Below, one piece after another: positions 22,843 through 35,106 of a stretch of 64,000 bases of DNA. Source of the stretch: Brassica napus (Eukaryota; Streptophyta; Magnoliopsida; Brassicales; Brassicaceae); NCBI RefSeq assembly GCF_020379485.1, contig NC_063438.1:4732024-4796023 (forward strand). Direction: 5' to 3'. Within the stretch, counting starts at the first letter, position 1, and every line of letters starts with the position of its first letter. The position numbers were made by a program, and so were the translations under genes. The notes beneath the pieces are model-generated. The model worked only from the letters and a program-made list of their open reading frames with translations. It was not told the DNA's origin and searched no databases.

Positions 22843-24405
22843 TCAGAGAGGGCAACTAGGGTTCCTCATCAATGTCCGTAATCTCCCGCTCACTTTTGGC
22901 ACTTTAGGTTGTGCTCTTGTCTTCAAACTTTCAAAATACTGCAACCATAAAACGAACAATGATTGTAGTGCTTCTCAGACACAAGTACATATTTGGTTCC
23001 AAGAAATGCAAAAGCTACTACCTGTTGCTTCCTCTTCCTCTCCAACTCTCCCTGTTGAAACAAAACCAAAACAAAGACCAATTGTTACAATCCCTTTCAC
23101 AAAAAAAGAATTAGTGTTTCAAAGATTAATAAATACCAATGCATGTTTTAGCTGAGCGTTCTCTTCTTTCAACTGGTTCAGTTCTGCTTCCAACTCCACC
23201 GTATATGCCTTCATAACAATCATAACAACAAATTAGCTTTTATGCTAATATGAACATTCATAGACATAAATGATTACAATATTAACCTGCTTTCTTGCTC
23301 TAGACCTGGCAGCAGACTCACGGTTCTTGATCATCCTCCTCTGCCTTCTCTCCACTACTTTCTCCACCGGACCATCCACTACTCTCTTCCTCCCTCTTAA
23401 CCCTCCCATATCAACTCCATACTGACCTCCTATGTTATCCACTTGCCCATGTCCTAACCCATCAGACGACACAGGGCTTAACGGTCCCACCATCCCCATC
23501 TGCTGTCCACCTGCTCCAAACCCGCCACCACCGCCGTAACAAACACCTGGCTGAACCGGTGGTGCCTGCTGATACCCTCCTCCTCCTCCTGTCCTTTTAC
23601 CATAATCACCTACACCCACCGGGAAAGAAGGATCACCACCTCCTGAAAACACACCGTAAAGCTGTTGCTGCTGAGTAGATGCCGGTATAACACTAGTCGG
23701 GGTCGGGTTTAACATAGGTTTAGGGTTAGTAGGGTGCTCTCTAACTACACCAGCCTTCACCAGGAAATCCTCAAGCGTCATCTCCCCAAACGTTGGTTGC
23801 CTAGCTGCACTCTCACCACCGCCGTTATTAGCATTGTTTTGACCGTTACTACTACTAGTACTACGTCCGTTGCTGTTGTCTGCACCCCCACTACCGCCAC
23901 CTCTATGTATCTCAGACCAAACCTCTTCAACAGTCTTCCTACAAAGAGGAGCTGGAAGTGTCAACGAGCCTTGTCGTGGAAGACTCGGCTGCTTAGCTAT
24001 CCCTGGCTTCTTATTAACCCCTTGGTTACCTGAGGAGCCACCACCACCACTAAAGACGCCGCTCTCGGTTCCACCGTTGTTGTTGTTGTTGAAACCGTTA
24101 TGATTCGGTGGAACGGGATGTGAAGCTGCTGCGGCTGTTTGGTGATTGTTGTTGTTATTCTCCTCAGCGTTCCAAATAGAGACGAGGAACTCGTCCATGT
24201 TCATGGACCCGAAGTTCTTGCCGTTCTCGCAGAGAGCGTGTTGGAACTCGTCGAGTGTCAATGAGTAGATGGAGGATTGTCTTCCCAAAGAAGAAAATGG
24301 ATGATTCTCTCCTCCTCCTCCACCAGCTCCTCCATTTTGTCTTGCTTGCGCCGTCGATGTTTCTACTTCTCGTTCAGACATCATCTCTGTTTCTCTGCCC
24401 ACCAT
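22843..24405 (-). CDS. ABI5: ABI5, bZIP transcription factor of ABA signalling
   Basis: Four coding exons: 24405-23287, 23208-23137, 23051-23022, 22938-22843, all in phase, 438 residues. ABI5 binds ABA-response elements (ACGTG core) and drives the ABA programme in seed and young seedling nuclei. Conserved blocks appear in order: RQSSIYSLTLDEFQHALCEN, FGSMNMDEFLVSIWNAEE, RQGSLTLPAPLCRKTVEEVW, RQPTFGEMTLEDFLVKAGVV. Each RxxS/T is a known SnRK2 target site type. The basic region is RRQRRMIKNRESAARSRARK, followed across an intron by the Leu zipper AYTVELEAELNQLKEENAQL, and the protein ends with RLRTLMRNPSCPL. Gly- and Asn-rich spacers lie between the blocks. Exon 3 is only ten codons. The ATG is preceded by a 5' UTR intron (25150-24414), also known for Arabidopsis ABI5. 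No damage is seen. Confidence 0.98.
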
Positions 24406-25388
24406 CTACCAGCTGCAGACAAACAACGTCAAGATTTCGCATATGGATATTACAATCTTTTTATGCTATATTAATGCTCAAAGGACCACAATTTAATGAA
24501 AAAGTTAAAAAAAAATTAATTTCCTGAGATATTTGTTTTAAGTTTTGAACGGGTACATCTAGTAAAGTAGTGGAGATTTATACAGATGCGAATCACTTCA
24601 ATGTTACATGAAAAAAGGTCTAATATAAAAAAGAATCTCTATGGTATTGAAGACGGTCCACGTGAAATAAAGAAGAACGGTCTACATCATGACAGCGACA
24701 AGCGACTACTAAATTTAGCAATAAACAAACTAATAATTTCTCATTTCAATAAAGGTTCCGTTTCCGAAAGAGGAAAATATACACCCACATCATTAAGCCA
24801 ACTTATCAACAAGACAACACATGAGTTTTGGTTTATTTCTTTTAAAACGTTGATATTTGTTTAGAGCTTAATCTAATACAATCCTAAAAATGAAACAATT
24901 ATTACTGAGTGTGAGTACCACTTTCTTTCATGATTATCCACTTTATAAATAAATAAAAAATATTTTTTATTCGCAGAGAAGAACCGTAAAGCAAACAAAC
25001 ACCTAAACAATCTTATATAATCTGTTAAATCAAAGATATTTAGCTAAATTAGCTAAAACTAATTAAGTAATTGCTCTCTAATTTTTTTAATCCAGGACAT
25101 ATTCCTCAAGATCTTGAGGACAAAAATAACTACAAAAACTGAAAGAGAACCTGCAAATTAAATCTGTCTCCCAAAAGCGGTGGCTCACTGTTCCTCCACC
25201 ACCGAAAAAAGATGAGAAACTACTTTTTTTTTCTGTTTCTCGGAGGTTCTCCTCCTTCACATAGATTCAAAGACTTCAGAGATTTTTTTTACTGAGAAAC
25301 TTGTGTGTTTGGTGTTGGAAAGAGGAGAGAGAGAGAGAGATAAATTGTTGAGGGAGGCGGTAAAAGAGGTTAGATGATATATTTATAT
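24406..25388 (-). promoter_or_regulatory. ABI5 leader, 5' UTR intron and TATA box
   Basis: TATAAATATA lies at about 25378-25388 (minus), followed by a GA-rich leader. The 5' UTR intron has donor CAG/GTTCTC at 25150 and acceptor TCTGCAG at 24414, 9 bp before the ATG. A CACGTG box lies inside the intron at 24659-24664. Confidence 0.75.
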
Positions 25389-25568
25389 TCACCGTGAGTA
25401 AGGGTGGCGCGTGGGACCTACGAGCAGTGGCGTGAAGTTAAACATCTTTTGTCTAAAGTTATCTCTTTGACCAATGAGATTTCAAAGAGATGGAAACATA
25501 GAGAAGTCCAGGTCCAGGCCCAAGATCAGAGGCAAAGAATCGGTTCGGCTACGTCGACACGTATGATA

Positions 25569-25690
25569 CACGTGTTGTCTTACTGCTTCTTGGAGTGTCT
25601 TCGGTAGAGCATGACACGTGTGACTCTCTGCTACAAAATGTTGATTTACGTCAAAACTCTCTCTTGATTCTTTTGTCAGCATAGCACGTG
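25569..25690 (-). promoter_or_regulatory. Cluster of three CACGTG G-box/ABRE elements upstream of ABI5
   Basis: Perfect CACGTG palindromes sit at 25569-25574, 25615-25620 and 25685-25690, within ~310 bp upstream of the TATA box. Two have the ACACGTG(T) context of strong ABREs. ABI5 itself and HY5-type bZIPs bind such boxes, so autoregulation is plausible. Confidence 0.75.
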
Positions 25691-25859
25691 AGGAAACTGG
25701 ATTACGAGTTAAGAAACTGATATAAAAGTATATATCCAACAACACGTAATAAGAGCTTATTAACAAAAAAAAAAAACATGTTTCCATTTCGAACATCCGC
25801 TTGCGAGCGCACATGAATTATTTGTTCAGAATTAAGAAAAAAATATTTCGGACAAAAAA

Positions 25860-25943
25860 TCCGACCTGCCGGAATCGAACCAGCGACCTAAAGATTACAG
25901 CAACTACTACAGTCTTCCGCTCTACCAACTGAGCTAAGGTCGG
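25860..25943 (-). tRNA. tRNA-Tyr (GUA) with an 11-nt intron
   Basis: Minus-strand sequence folds as a tRNA: acceptor CCGACCT pairing with AGGTCGG, D arm TAGCTCAGTTGGTAGAGC, anticodon loop CTGTAG (anticodon GTA), a short intron (TAGTTGCTGTA), then ATCTTT closing the stem, and T arm CGCTGGTTCGAATCCGGCAG containing the B box. The discriminator base is A. A run of six T follows within two bases, the polymerase III terminator. All plant nuclear tRNA-Tyr genes carry such an intron, which is needed for pseudouridine in the anticodon. Confidence 0.96.
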
Positions 25944-26484
25944 ATGTTGATTTTACTTCCTATTTAACCATTCATATACTTAAACATAGTTCAGTCTGGG
26001 CCATTGTCCATATTAAACGTTAGTGAACACTACATTCTATGCCCTTAACAGTAAAAACAAAAATCAAGATACAAGGTCCAATTCGTTTTGGGCTCACAGA
26101 ATTAACTATTATTTTGATATTTTCACCTTTGCTTACAAAAATGAATACGACTTCTTTTCTATTTGTAAAAGTAAAAGATTACACATAGCTTCTGCTCTAA
26201 CTAAACTAATACTACTATCAATGCACCTTGTTTTCTACCGTCATATTCCACGTTGTATAGCTTAAGACTAATATTATTGTGACATATGTAAGTAGTATTC
26301 ATCAATAAATCACACTAAAATTAGTAAAAAGATCACCAACAAAGTATATTAGTAGTAATCAAAAGATCTACTAAGAAATTTGAGATATTCATGAATCTCT
26401 CTAGTCGTTTCAAAGTACTTCATAGCAACTCATGTCACAAAACAAATCAGCCCATTGTTCTGAGAGAGAAGATGAATCTTTCGT
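25944..26484. other. Intergenic, hydrolase 3' UTR
   Basis: No additional gene. 26380-26484 is probably the 3' UTR of the minus-strand hydrolase. Confidence 0.5.
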
Positions 26485-28340
26485 TTAGTTCTTGACTTCT
26501 TCGTTGGTTAAGAGCGTCTTAACGATGTTATCAACCATACCCGGAAAAAGAGGAAACATATGCCCTGCTCCAGGAATCTCATGGTAATGAATCCATGGCA
26601 GCTTCTTAGCAACGTAACGTTGTAGAGTCACAGGTACTAAAGCGTCATCATCTCCCTGCCACAAGTGCACTGATCCCTCCTTGTTAGGGAACAAGTTCTC
26701 CAGCTCCATTGGATCGAACTCCCATTTTCCAAACCCAACAATCATGTCACGGATCACTGTCTCATGTGTTCCTTGCTGCCTTATTTCTCCCTGCATGAGA
26801 TAGTTTGATTAGGTCAAGTTGCGTGAATAAGAAAAAAGTGATGAAGAATGTTAATATCTATTACACCTCATGTGGCCTCCCTGCAGCACCAATCTTGAAG
26901 AGGATCTCTTTGTCAGAGTTAGACAACAAACCGAGGTTTCTGGTCACAACACTTGACCCAAGAAACCACTTCTGAGAGTTCCACCAGTGAGTAAGCCAAG
27001 GAGCATAGTGTGCAACACGAACCGCCCATTGGTCGTTTCTCGGTTGTAGATTATAAGCTTCCTTTGAGATGTCTGATGGAAAGCTCTTCCACCAATAGTT
27101 CACCACTGGAGTTACAAGAGCTGCTCCAGCTAACCTAAAGAACCAAACACATCATCTCAAAATCATTCCCTTTCAATAATGCCATCATTAAACAATGTGT
27201 ATTACCTGTGAGGAATGTATTTAAGGCATGCCCATGTAGCTTGTCCACCCATAGAGTACCCTATTATATAGAACTTAGTCCCTAGACTCAACTGATCAGC
27301 AAGCTCCTCTATGTCCAAAGCCAAGCTTTTGGGAGTACGGTTTGGGTCAGCATCACTCTCTCCGTAACCAGGTCTATCAAATGAAACCATATATACACCT
27401 AGTCCCTCCTTAATATCCTACAAACATTCATATGTTTTTCTTAAGTTTTAGCTCTTTAAACTGATTGCAAGAAACAGAAACTAGTAAAAGATGTGTAGTA
27501 GTACCGGTGACAATAGAGCTGCAAAGGCATTGTCGTGCCTGCAACTATCGGATCCATGGACAAAGACGATTTTACGGGCAGCTTGATCTCTGGGAACACC
27601 GTGCTCCTTGTAAGCCAAGTGTCTTCCGTCTCTAAGTTTAATTCTTGGTGCTGTGACAGATGGACCACCAGGAGAGCCGCATAGCTTTGGAGGAGGAGGT
27701 TGGAGTGCTTGGTAAGTGGAAGTAGCTATACAGACAGAGAACACGACCAACAGCTTGTAGAGAACACCTGTACATCAAAGATTCAGACAAAACAGACAAT
27801 TGTTTCTCAATGAATCTTAAAGGGCAAGAAACAATGATGTGGAAAGAGTAAAGTTTTTTATGACTAAAATTGTTGAAAACTCACTCATGGGCATTTATTA
27901 AGGACACATTAAACAAGTATTCTTGGAATATAAAACTAATATCCCTGTGTAAATAATTGGCAAATGATGAACTAAAAATAATAATCAATCAAAATTCACA
28001 AAAATGGGCAGGACCCACTGTAAAAAAATATCAAACGAATCTTCATCGTTAGATTTACTATTTGCTTATGTTTTGCCTTCATTTTTTTGGAGAGATTCTT
28101 TCCTTTTGTATAGGAGGAACATTCATGAAACGAAATTTCCAGATTAAGTAAAAAGCTATCATTAAATGCATCGTCTTAAATTCAACAATCTTAATCATCA
28201 ATTCATTTCATCAGCCTGACCCTATTCTGGAACCTTTATCTGATTGCTGCAAAGTAGAAAAATCGAAATATTATGGAAGAAGAAGAAGATGTCGAACCTG
28301 AGGAGCGGGAGCTGGCGGAGTCTGTCGATCCAGTAGCCAT
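26485..28340 (-). CDS. Alpha/beta-hydrolase superfamily protein with N-terminal membrane anchor
   Basis: Five exons: 28340-28298, 27767-27505, 27417-27206, 27134-26867, 26790-26485, all in phase, 363 residues. Exon 1 encodes only MATGSTDSASSRSSG. A single hydrophobic segment follows (VLYKLLVVFSVCIATSTYQA), so it is likely an ER or secretory membrane anchor. The fold shows the oxyanion loop IVFVHGSDSCRHDN, the strand YMVSFDRPGYGESDADPNRT, the nucleophile elbow YIIGYSMGGQATWACLK (GxSxG), the acid region VHLWQGDDDALVPVTL and the histidine region HEIPGAGHMFPLFPGMVDNI. All triad positions are present. The substrate is unknown; the family includes esterases and lipases. By synteny it matches AT2G36290. 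Confidence 0.93.
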
Positions 28341-31300
28341 TGGCCAGATAGAGAGAAGCAGAGAGAAACAGAGGGAGAGAGAAAAGTAGCTGGTAAGTGA
28401 AAGAAGTAGTTTGGGTCCTGTAATAAACGCAAGTTTACTTTCAACTTTAGCAGATTTGGTCGTTTCTTGGTTGTTTGGTTAACCCACTGTAATAGGAATG
28501 AGATGTGAATCTGCTTAATCCACGTCATCCGTTGATTGCTATTGCCGCGATTCTAGATAAAAAATAGTTACCATCATCCCTACAGTTAAACAAATTTTGT
28601 AAATAGAAAATAAGACCCCAAAAACTGTAAAATGTGTAAAAAAAATGTGCAAAGTTACCAAACTCAAACATGAATATGGTTAGGTACATATCAGTTTCAA
28701 ATATGTGTGGTATAGTGTTCGTTTATATTTTTACAAAAATACATGTGTGAGTTCCCGTGACAGCTTTTATAATATAAAAGATTATATAGTAATTAACTAA
28801 TAAATTATAAATTATATGTTATTGGTGTGGTGTACCTAAGATATATAAGCTAACAATTTTCATTAGCCTAGTAGTAAATGAATATCTAGTAGACACTCCA
28901 CCATTCGAATTTAATTTTTGTTGTGAAAAATTATTTACAATATTTAGATTCTCAGCAAAGAGGTGAAATCACTTTTTTTTCACACACACAAAAACACAAT
29001 TTTGGTAACACAAATATAGGACTTAGAAAAAGAAGAGTGTTGATTTATAACTCTTGTGTTTGTTTATAATTGGTTCAAAACATTTAAAATATTAAATATA
29101 ATTAAAATAACTAAATTCTAATAAAATAGTAATAGTGTTAAATTTAGTTATTTAATTAACATACTTTACGAATGAACATGCTTTATACAATGAATCGTGT
29201 TAGGTGTACCTTCTCCACGACCATCACCATGAAATCTTTATACTAACAATCCAAATAACTAATAATTTAGTTTCGATAATGACAAATTATGAATTATAAC
29301 ACAGGCTACACTTTCACCAGGAATTGGAGTTTAACATTTGAAATTCAATGCAATCGTATTTAATTTCGAACTAATTCTTCATGACTAGTTGAATCCGGAC
29401 TAACTAGGTTTCGTCTAGTTCAGATTCAGTTGAGTTCATTAAATTTTGTGACCTTCAGATCTTTAAAATTTTCAGTTTAGAAAGTGTAGCAACCAAATTC
29501 TAAAATATAAATCTAGCCGTGTTGGGGTTGGGGAACCAACACGTTACTCGAATTGAATAAATAGTATAAATTATGTTAAAACACTATTATTCTGGTTTCT
29601 AAAGACACTGTAAAACTCAAATGAATATTCTAGAAAAAACAACTAATAATCATTATAATCTTATCATCGAAAAAGTGTTTGTTTAGAGTCTTTTTTTTTT
29701 TGAACAAGGGTTGATGATGGTCTTGAACCTTGAAGTCATATGTATTGAAACATGAATGAGTACATTGAGTGGATGGTATAGTGTTTGTACCATGAGTTTT
29801 GTATTTTTTACAAACAAAAAAAAATTGAAAATTTTGTATGGATGTGGTGTTTGCTACAAGAGAAAGACTAATGAGGCTCTGAGCTGAGAAGAGAACATGA
29901 TTGATGGTTGTGCAACCTTTTGCAGTCGGGACAGATTCCACATGCGTGGGACATTTTACCTTAGTTTCATCTTTTCTACATGTCACAGCCAACTGCATTA
30001 TGTTTCTTTGGCCCTCATACTAACTTACTGGATGTATAATAAATACATAGTGAGTTCAACAAGCCTCTGCATGATTATGATTCCGATGTTACTAAGTGAT
30101 TGGTCAAGGTATTTTGAGAATATTAAAGTTACTTTCTTGATTTGAGTAGCTAACTCCAGTTTTTTTCTTCTTATCATTCAAGATAGTGTTGCCAAAATAG
30201 TACATTTACAACAAAATTCTGGTAATAAGCAACCAGTTGGTCCACACCAACTAATATGTGTGGTGAGAGTTATTTGGCTTCCTCATGGAACATTGTTGGT
30301 TTCTTTATTCTACTTGCTTGTAACTTTTAAAATTTAACCATTAGTTTGGTTTGTGATCAGGCAAACACATGTTTGGATGTTGAACAAGAGTTGAAGGATG
30401 TGATGTTCTGCCATGTTCACAAACTATAAAAAAGGATATAAAAATTGATGAGACTTCAAAAGATCTGCCTATCATCATGTGTGGCGGTTTCAACATGGTT
30501 CTTGAGAGGTATGACTGACTCACACTTACCTATGTTGAGACAAATACATCAAATGTTATATATTGTTAAACTTTTCCTTTGCAAAACAATGATTCTCATT
30601 CACTTGATGTAAGGAGGAAGATCAACTCATTGCACCATAATACATATAAACCGTATATTTTCATAGAATTGATAAAATTGGATCAAATGTTCATAAAACA
30701 ACAATCTACTTCTCACTAGATAAGATTGATATGAATCAATCCAGCAACAATGAAAAACTATGGGAAATTTTTCTAGAAAGTACATAGAGAAACTCACAAG
30801 AATTCTCTGATTATTTCCATCTAATTGACTTCCATGAGTTATATACTATTGATGACGTGGTCTATTAATGATCCTTTGGGAATCTTGCACAAAGTTTGAT
30901 CACAAATTGACAATTTTTTCAAGTAAATACATATTCAAGCTCTTAGCCTCCACTTATTTCTAGTACTAGGACAAAGAAAATGAGACTGAATGTACTAAAA
31001 GGTGAGTGCCTACTCTGCCTTTTCAAGACTCAAAATGGTGTAGAATTGGATACACACAAGACGAGAATAGACTCTACTTAATCATTGTTTACCATCTCTA
31101 CCAAGGATCTCTCAACATGTCATGATTACCTATTTTACACATGTTTGATTGACTACATATTTTACTCAACTAATCGTGTCGCATGTTACATTATTATATT
31201 TCTTGTCAAAACTAACAAACAATTTTGTCTTTTATAAGAGCATTTTCTGAGAGTGGAAAGCTTGATGGAGTTACTAGATCAAAAAGAAGTGAATGAAAAC

Positions 31301-32333
31301 ACATGTCTCCCATCTAAGCGTTGAATTTCTAGCCACATTGTACACTTAGCCCAGTTTAAGTGCACATCTTGGAAACATGGGAGATATGAATGCATTGGAG
31401 ACAAATATAAGAATAAACGATACAAATCATTGACATTATATCATTCCGAGTTAGGCTTTGGGAAGCTCATATAGTGAAAAAAAAACACAAGTATTAGTTT
31501 GAGACATAGCTCTTTTGTTCCTTATGAATATCTTTGGATTTGGGATATCTTCTTATATTGAGTCAGTAGTACTATCCATTCTTGGGACTCATTTTTGTTA
31601 TATCCTATGAGTATATTGGGTATGTTGGACGATTCAACGCTCTTCGGCTATTTTCAAATCATCAGTGAGAAATTTTATAGTTTTCAAACCTACAAGTGAA
31701 GTTGTGTTATAAGAAACCAAGAACATTATCAAAACATCTAAACCAGCAAACTGGGAGAGCACAACCAACTTTCCAAAAGAGTCAGCTCCTTTCTTTTTAC
31801 TCCTCCACAAACTCTAAGGTTAGGGCCTGCCTATATAGTTATGGAACTGAATACAATCATTACAAATACAATGATCCATGCCAAAATATGGTATAAGACC
31901 AGAGCTACATTGGTGATAAATTAACAACTAAGCAAACAACAAAAGTTGAGTATCTTTCTGAGCGTGAAACATGTCCATTGGATGACTTCTCTTGTTGGAC
32001 TTAGACCCTTTTGGAAGATTAAGTCAGTACTTAAACCCTTTACCCACAACCAAATATATCTCTATAATATTAGCTAGGAAGCAAGCTGAGGGGTCTTTGC
32101 ACAAGTAAACAAATTTTGCAAAAACGAATACTTGCAGCTTCTTGAAATTACACAAAGAAACACTTGATGTATGAAACTTAAAATCAATTACACAGCTTCT
32201 TGGCTCACAAAGAGAAACACTAGCAGCATGGAACTTAAATCAGTTATGTAGCTTCTGTCTGCATGTCATAGACCCGCTAATATTTTCTCAGTGTAGAAAA
32301 CATAACAATAACTCCAAAATAAACCAAGTCTAA
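28341..32333. other. Long intergenic stretch, no gene recognised
   Basis: The first ~200 bp are the hydrolase 5' leader and promoter. The rest is AT-rich with scattered short frames. Around 30340-32000 the composition becomes less AT-rich and pieces look like decayed coding sequence (for example near 31696-31896), but I could not match any family. Confidence 0.5.
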
Positions 32334-32864
32334 GATCATTTCCAACTCAAACCTATTTTGTAACAACCTATCTCGTGGATCTCACCCATTATGTGGATTC
32401 CATGCTGGCCTTACAGAACACTGATCCTAACCCTTTTTTTGTGAGCCCTCACAAATTCTCCACGTAAGTTATTGGTGCGCTTGGTGTTCCTCGAACCAAG
32501 ACTTCATCCTTTCACAATCCTCCCAGAGGACAAATTGTCACCAGTTGATCTGCAACAATCTAATTGATCAATTGGTGACAACTTGTCATGTGGGAGAGTT
32601 GTTAAAGAGTAAAGTGTTGGGTTCGAGTAACGTCAAGCACACTAATAACTTATTTGGGGGAGTCAGTAAAGGTTCATAGATGAAAGGTTAGAGTCGGTGC
32701 TCTGCAGGGCCAACATGCAATTCACGGAACGAGTGGAATCCACGGGACAGGTTATCACATATTTTTTTTCTATAATTTTCACTAAAATAGTGTAATTCTA
32801 TTATAGAGTAAGTTTTGATGGTTGACTTTATAATAAAGTAAAAAATAGGTTTAGGTTGGATGCC
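32334..32864. mobile_element. TAA-flanked MITE interrupted by a nested fold-back element
   Basis: Outer ends: GATCATTTCCAACTCAAACC at 32334 and, inverted, GGCATCCAACCTAAACCTAT ending at 32864, each followed inward by TTTT. TAA flanks both ends (32331-32333, 32865-32867). The interior right part (ACTAAAATAGTGTAATTCTA, ~32780) matches the interior of the MITE at 41078-41390, so both belong to one family. The left interior is displaced by the nested element described next. Confidence 0.75.
32359..32757. mobile_element. Nested fold-back (long inverted repeat) element
   Basis: The left arm begins TAACAACCTATCTCGTGGAT; the right arm, inverted, begins TGATAACCTGTCCCGTGGAT. Further pairs are CATGCTGGCCTTACAGAACA with CATGTTGGCCCTGCAGAGCA, TTATTGGTGCGCTTGGTGTT with TTATTAGTGTGCTTGACGTT, and TTGTCACCAGTTGATC with TTGTCACCAATTGATC. 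The arms are nearly 190 bp with a loop near 32555. Target duplication is unclear. No coding. Confidence 0.7.
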
Positions 32865-34335
32865 TAATAAAGGCAACATCTCTTGGAGTATTTCTCGCAC
32901 TTCCACTTCTTCTCCCCATGTTTCCGAGCAAAGAAGTAAGGTCACCTAATTCACTTGTGCGATAGTGAAGAACACAACTCTTCTCTGGACCCACATATAC
33001 TCGTTTTCTTACTTATTTGCTCGTCCTCTGCTTTTTAGTTTCCATGGGAGATTGTGCTCGACGGTGAAGCTGTAGATTCTGGTGTTTTTGAAATAGAGCT
33101 ATGACCTCGGCTTCTGGTCTGTAGAGATAGAACTTAGAAGTAATCAAACAAAATTTGTGATATTGATAATGAATCCTTTGAAAGATCTAGTATGTAGAAC
33201 GCATGCATGTTTGTATATCAAGATTGAAAATAAAACAAATCAAGAAGATGATACGCTGTAAACATGTTTAGTTTCTTAATAGGGTTTAATTCAGTGATCT
33301 ATTAAACTTAGTTATTTAATCATATTACAGGTTTCTCTTCGTGGCAAGAGGAGGATTAAGGGATTCATGTGTCACGATGATGATCAATATGATCAGTTGT
33401 TGATTAGATTTGGACATATCCTTCACTACTTAAGATTTGTCTGATCTTCAGCTCTCATGACTTCTTCTGGAAAATTTTTTTGTTGGAAGAGATACAAAAG
33501 AGACGCTTTAAGAATATATATGGGTCTCGAACCCTTTTTATGTTCCTTCTTTCTCTTTTGATCTATATATTATATGAAGTTTTCGACTAAACCCTCTCCC
33601 TCTGTTCAGACCAAACACAAGTTAAGATAAGATCTCCTGCCTTACTCTGATCTCTGCGCGGATGTCAAGCTAACCAATATGCTGTTTAATGCAATTTCCA
33701 TCAAAAGAACATGATTGAGTAGAAAACTCGTTTTATGACACAGCGAATACTCTTAGGGAGGGCAAGAATCTGGGATTGACAGTAGTAGAATATGTTGAAG
33801 CCAAGAATATTTTTCCTTCTACTTCCCTATAGACACCTAATCGGAGAACAGACCAATCCAGAGGATGATCAGAGCATTTCATTCGACTAAGCCTTAGTTC
33901 CAAACAGCCAAAATGCTTAAACCAACTCATTTTTATTTTATTTTTGCTTACCTAAAACCATAATCAAATAGGCAAATCCTCTCCTAACAGTGTCAAGCAT
34001 TCCTAATCGGATCTAAAACCACATCTCCACAACATCCTAACCGGAAATCAAAAAGGCAAAAGAAACACTAAAACAGAAGCAGATAAGCTCTTCTCAATAC
34101 ACAGCTTCTTCTCCATTAGTTCACCGCATGTAAAATCCCGATGATCATTCACTCAGATACACTTTCACAAACACATTGATAATAAACTCTGTAAATATAA
34201 AATCCTGAAGTCAAAAGATACAAACATTGAATTAAAATTAAAACATGAAGCCTTTACACATCGCTCCACTATTCCCACCACAAAATCAAACAAACTTTAG
34301 ATTAAAAAAAAAACTATCAATACTCCATAAAATCA
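32865..34335. other. Intergenic, no gene
   Basis: No recognised gene. 34150-34335 is probably the 3' UTR of the minus-strand Yip1 gene. Confidence 0.5.
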
Positions 34336-35106
34336 TCAAAATATAACAAGAAGAGAGAAGAGCGTATAGATCAAGAAACAAGCGTAAGAGATCAACCCAC
34401 GATGCTCCTCCCCACCATCAGCCAAAGACACAACCAACGCCGAGCACGCCCTCGTCGACCACAACACAAACACCCCCGCAACCACAAACCTAACCGCCCC
34501 AGCTCCCTGCGGCACAAACAACGACACAGCAGACAAAATCACCACCGGAAGCAAACAGTACCCAACCAAACTCGTACACGTGTGCAGATTCAGATTCCCA
34601 TTCCTCCCCGCGAGCATGTTGAACACCGCGTAGAGGAAGATCGACGACACCACGATCCACCCGAGGATCACCCCGAACTGGATCTTCCCCGCGAGGAGCT
34701 GGAATAGGCAGAGCGCGAGGTAGAGGAAGATCGGGCCGGATAGATCCGAGTCGTGGTGGACGGTTTGGTTGATCCGGAACGGGTTGAGGATGGATCTGGT
34801 CTTCTTCCAGATCTGATCGGGGTGGATCCCGAGCTCGTCGAGGAGCGGCTCCTCGTCTTCGAAGGAGGAGGAGCCTCCTCCTCCGAAGGATGCGGATGAG
34901 TTTAAGGTCCCGGTGAACGGTCCCGCGGGGGCGGCGGAGGAGGCGGCGGCGGATCCGATGTCGAAGGACATGAAAGGGATCGCGGAGGAGGAGGGGCGGG
35001 GAGGTTGGAAGGGAGCGGCGGGGAAGCGTCGTTGCTGGACGTTGGGGTTGGCGGTGGATCCGCCGGAGGGGAAGACCACTGGTGGAATCGCGAAGTCCTT
35101 CGTCAT
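34336..35106 (-). CDS. Yip1-domain integral membrane protein (Golgi/ER trafficking)
   Basis: Single exon. The frame opens 20 codons earlier, but MTKDFAIPPVVFPSGGS (ATG 35106) is the natural start, giving 256 residues. The N-terminal ~100 residues are Pro/Ser/Ala/Gly rich and cytosolic (FPAAPFQPPRPSSSAIPFMS), ending in the Yip1 signature EEPLLDELGIHPDQIWKKT. Five membrane spans follow: GPIFLYLALCLFQLLAG, FGVILGWIVVSSIFLYAVF, LVGYCLLPVVILSAVSLFV, VRFVVAGVFVLWSTRACSA and LISYACFLIYTLFSLLVIF. The DLSGP motif between the signature and the first span is conserved. Yip1-family proteins (YIPF5-like) bind Rab GTPases and support vesicle transport in the early secretory pathway. The coding strand is unusually GC-rich and produces long antisense shadow frames. 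Confidence 0.95.
   Translation of the reverse strand: MTKDFAIPPVVFPSGGSTANPNVQQRRFPAAPFQPPRPSSSAIPFMSFDIGSAAASSAAPAGPFTGTLNSSASFGGGGSSSFEDEEPLLDELGIHPDQIWKKTRSILNPFRINQTVHHDSDLSGPIFLYLALCLFQLLAGKIQFGVILGWIVVSSIFLYAVFNMLAGRNGNLNLHTCTSLVGYCLLPVVILSAVSLFVPQGAGAVRFVVAGVFVLWSTRACSALVVSLADGGEEHRGLISYACFLIYTLFSLLVIF

Noticed and set aside
30340..32000. Possible degenerate retrotransposon or gene
   Set aside because: Composition hints at old coding sequence but no motif could be named in any frame.
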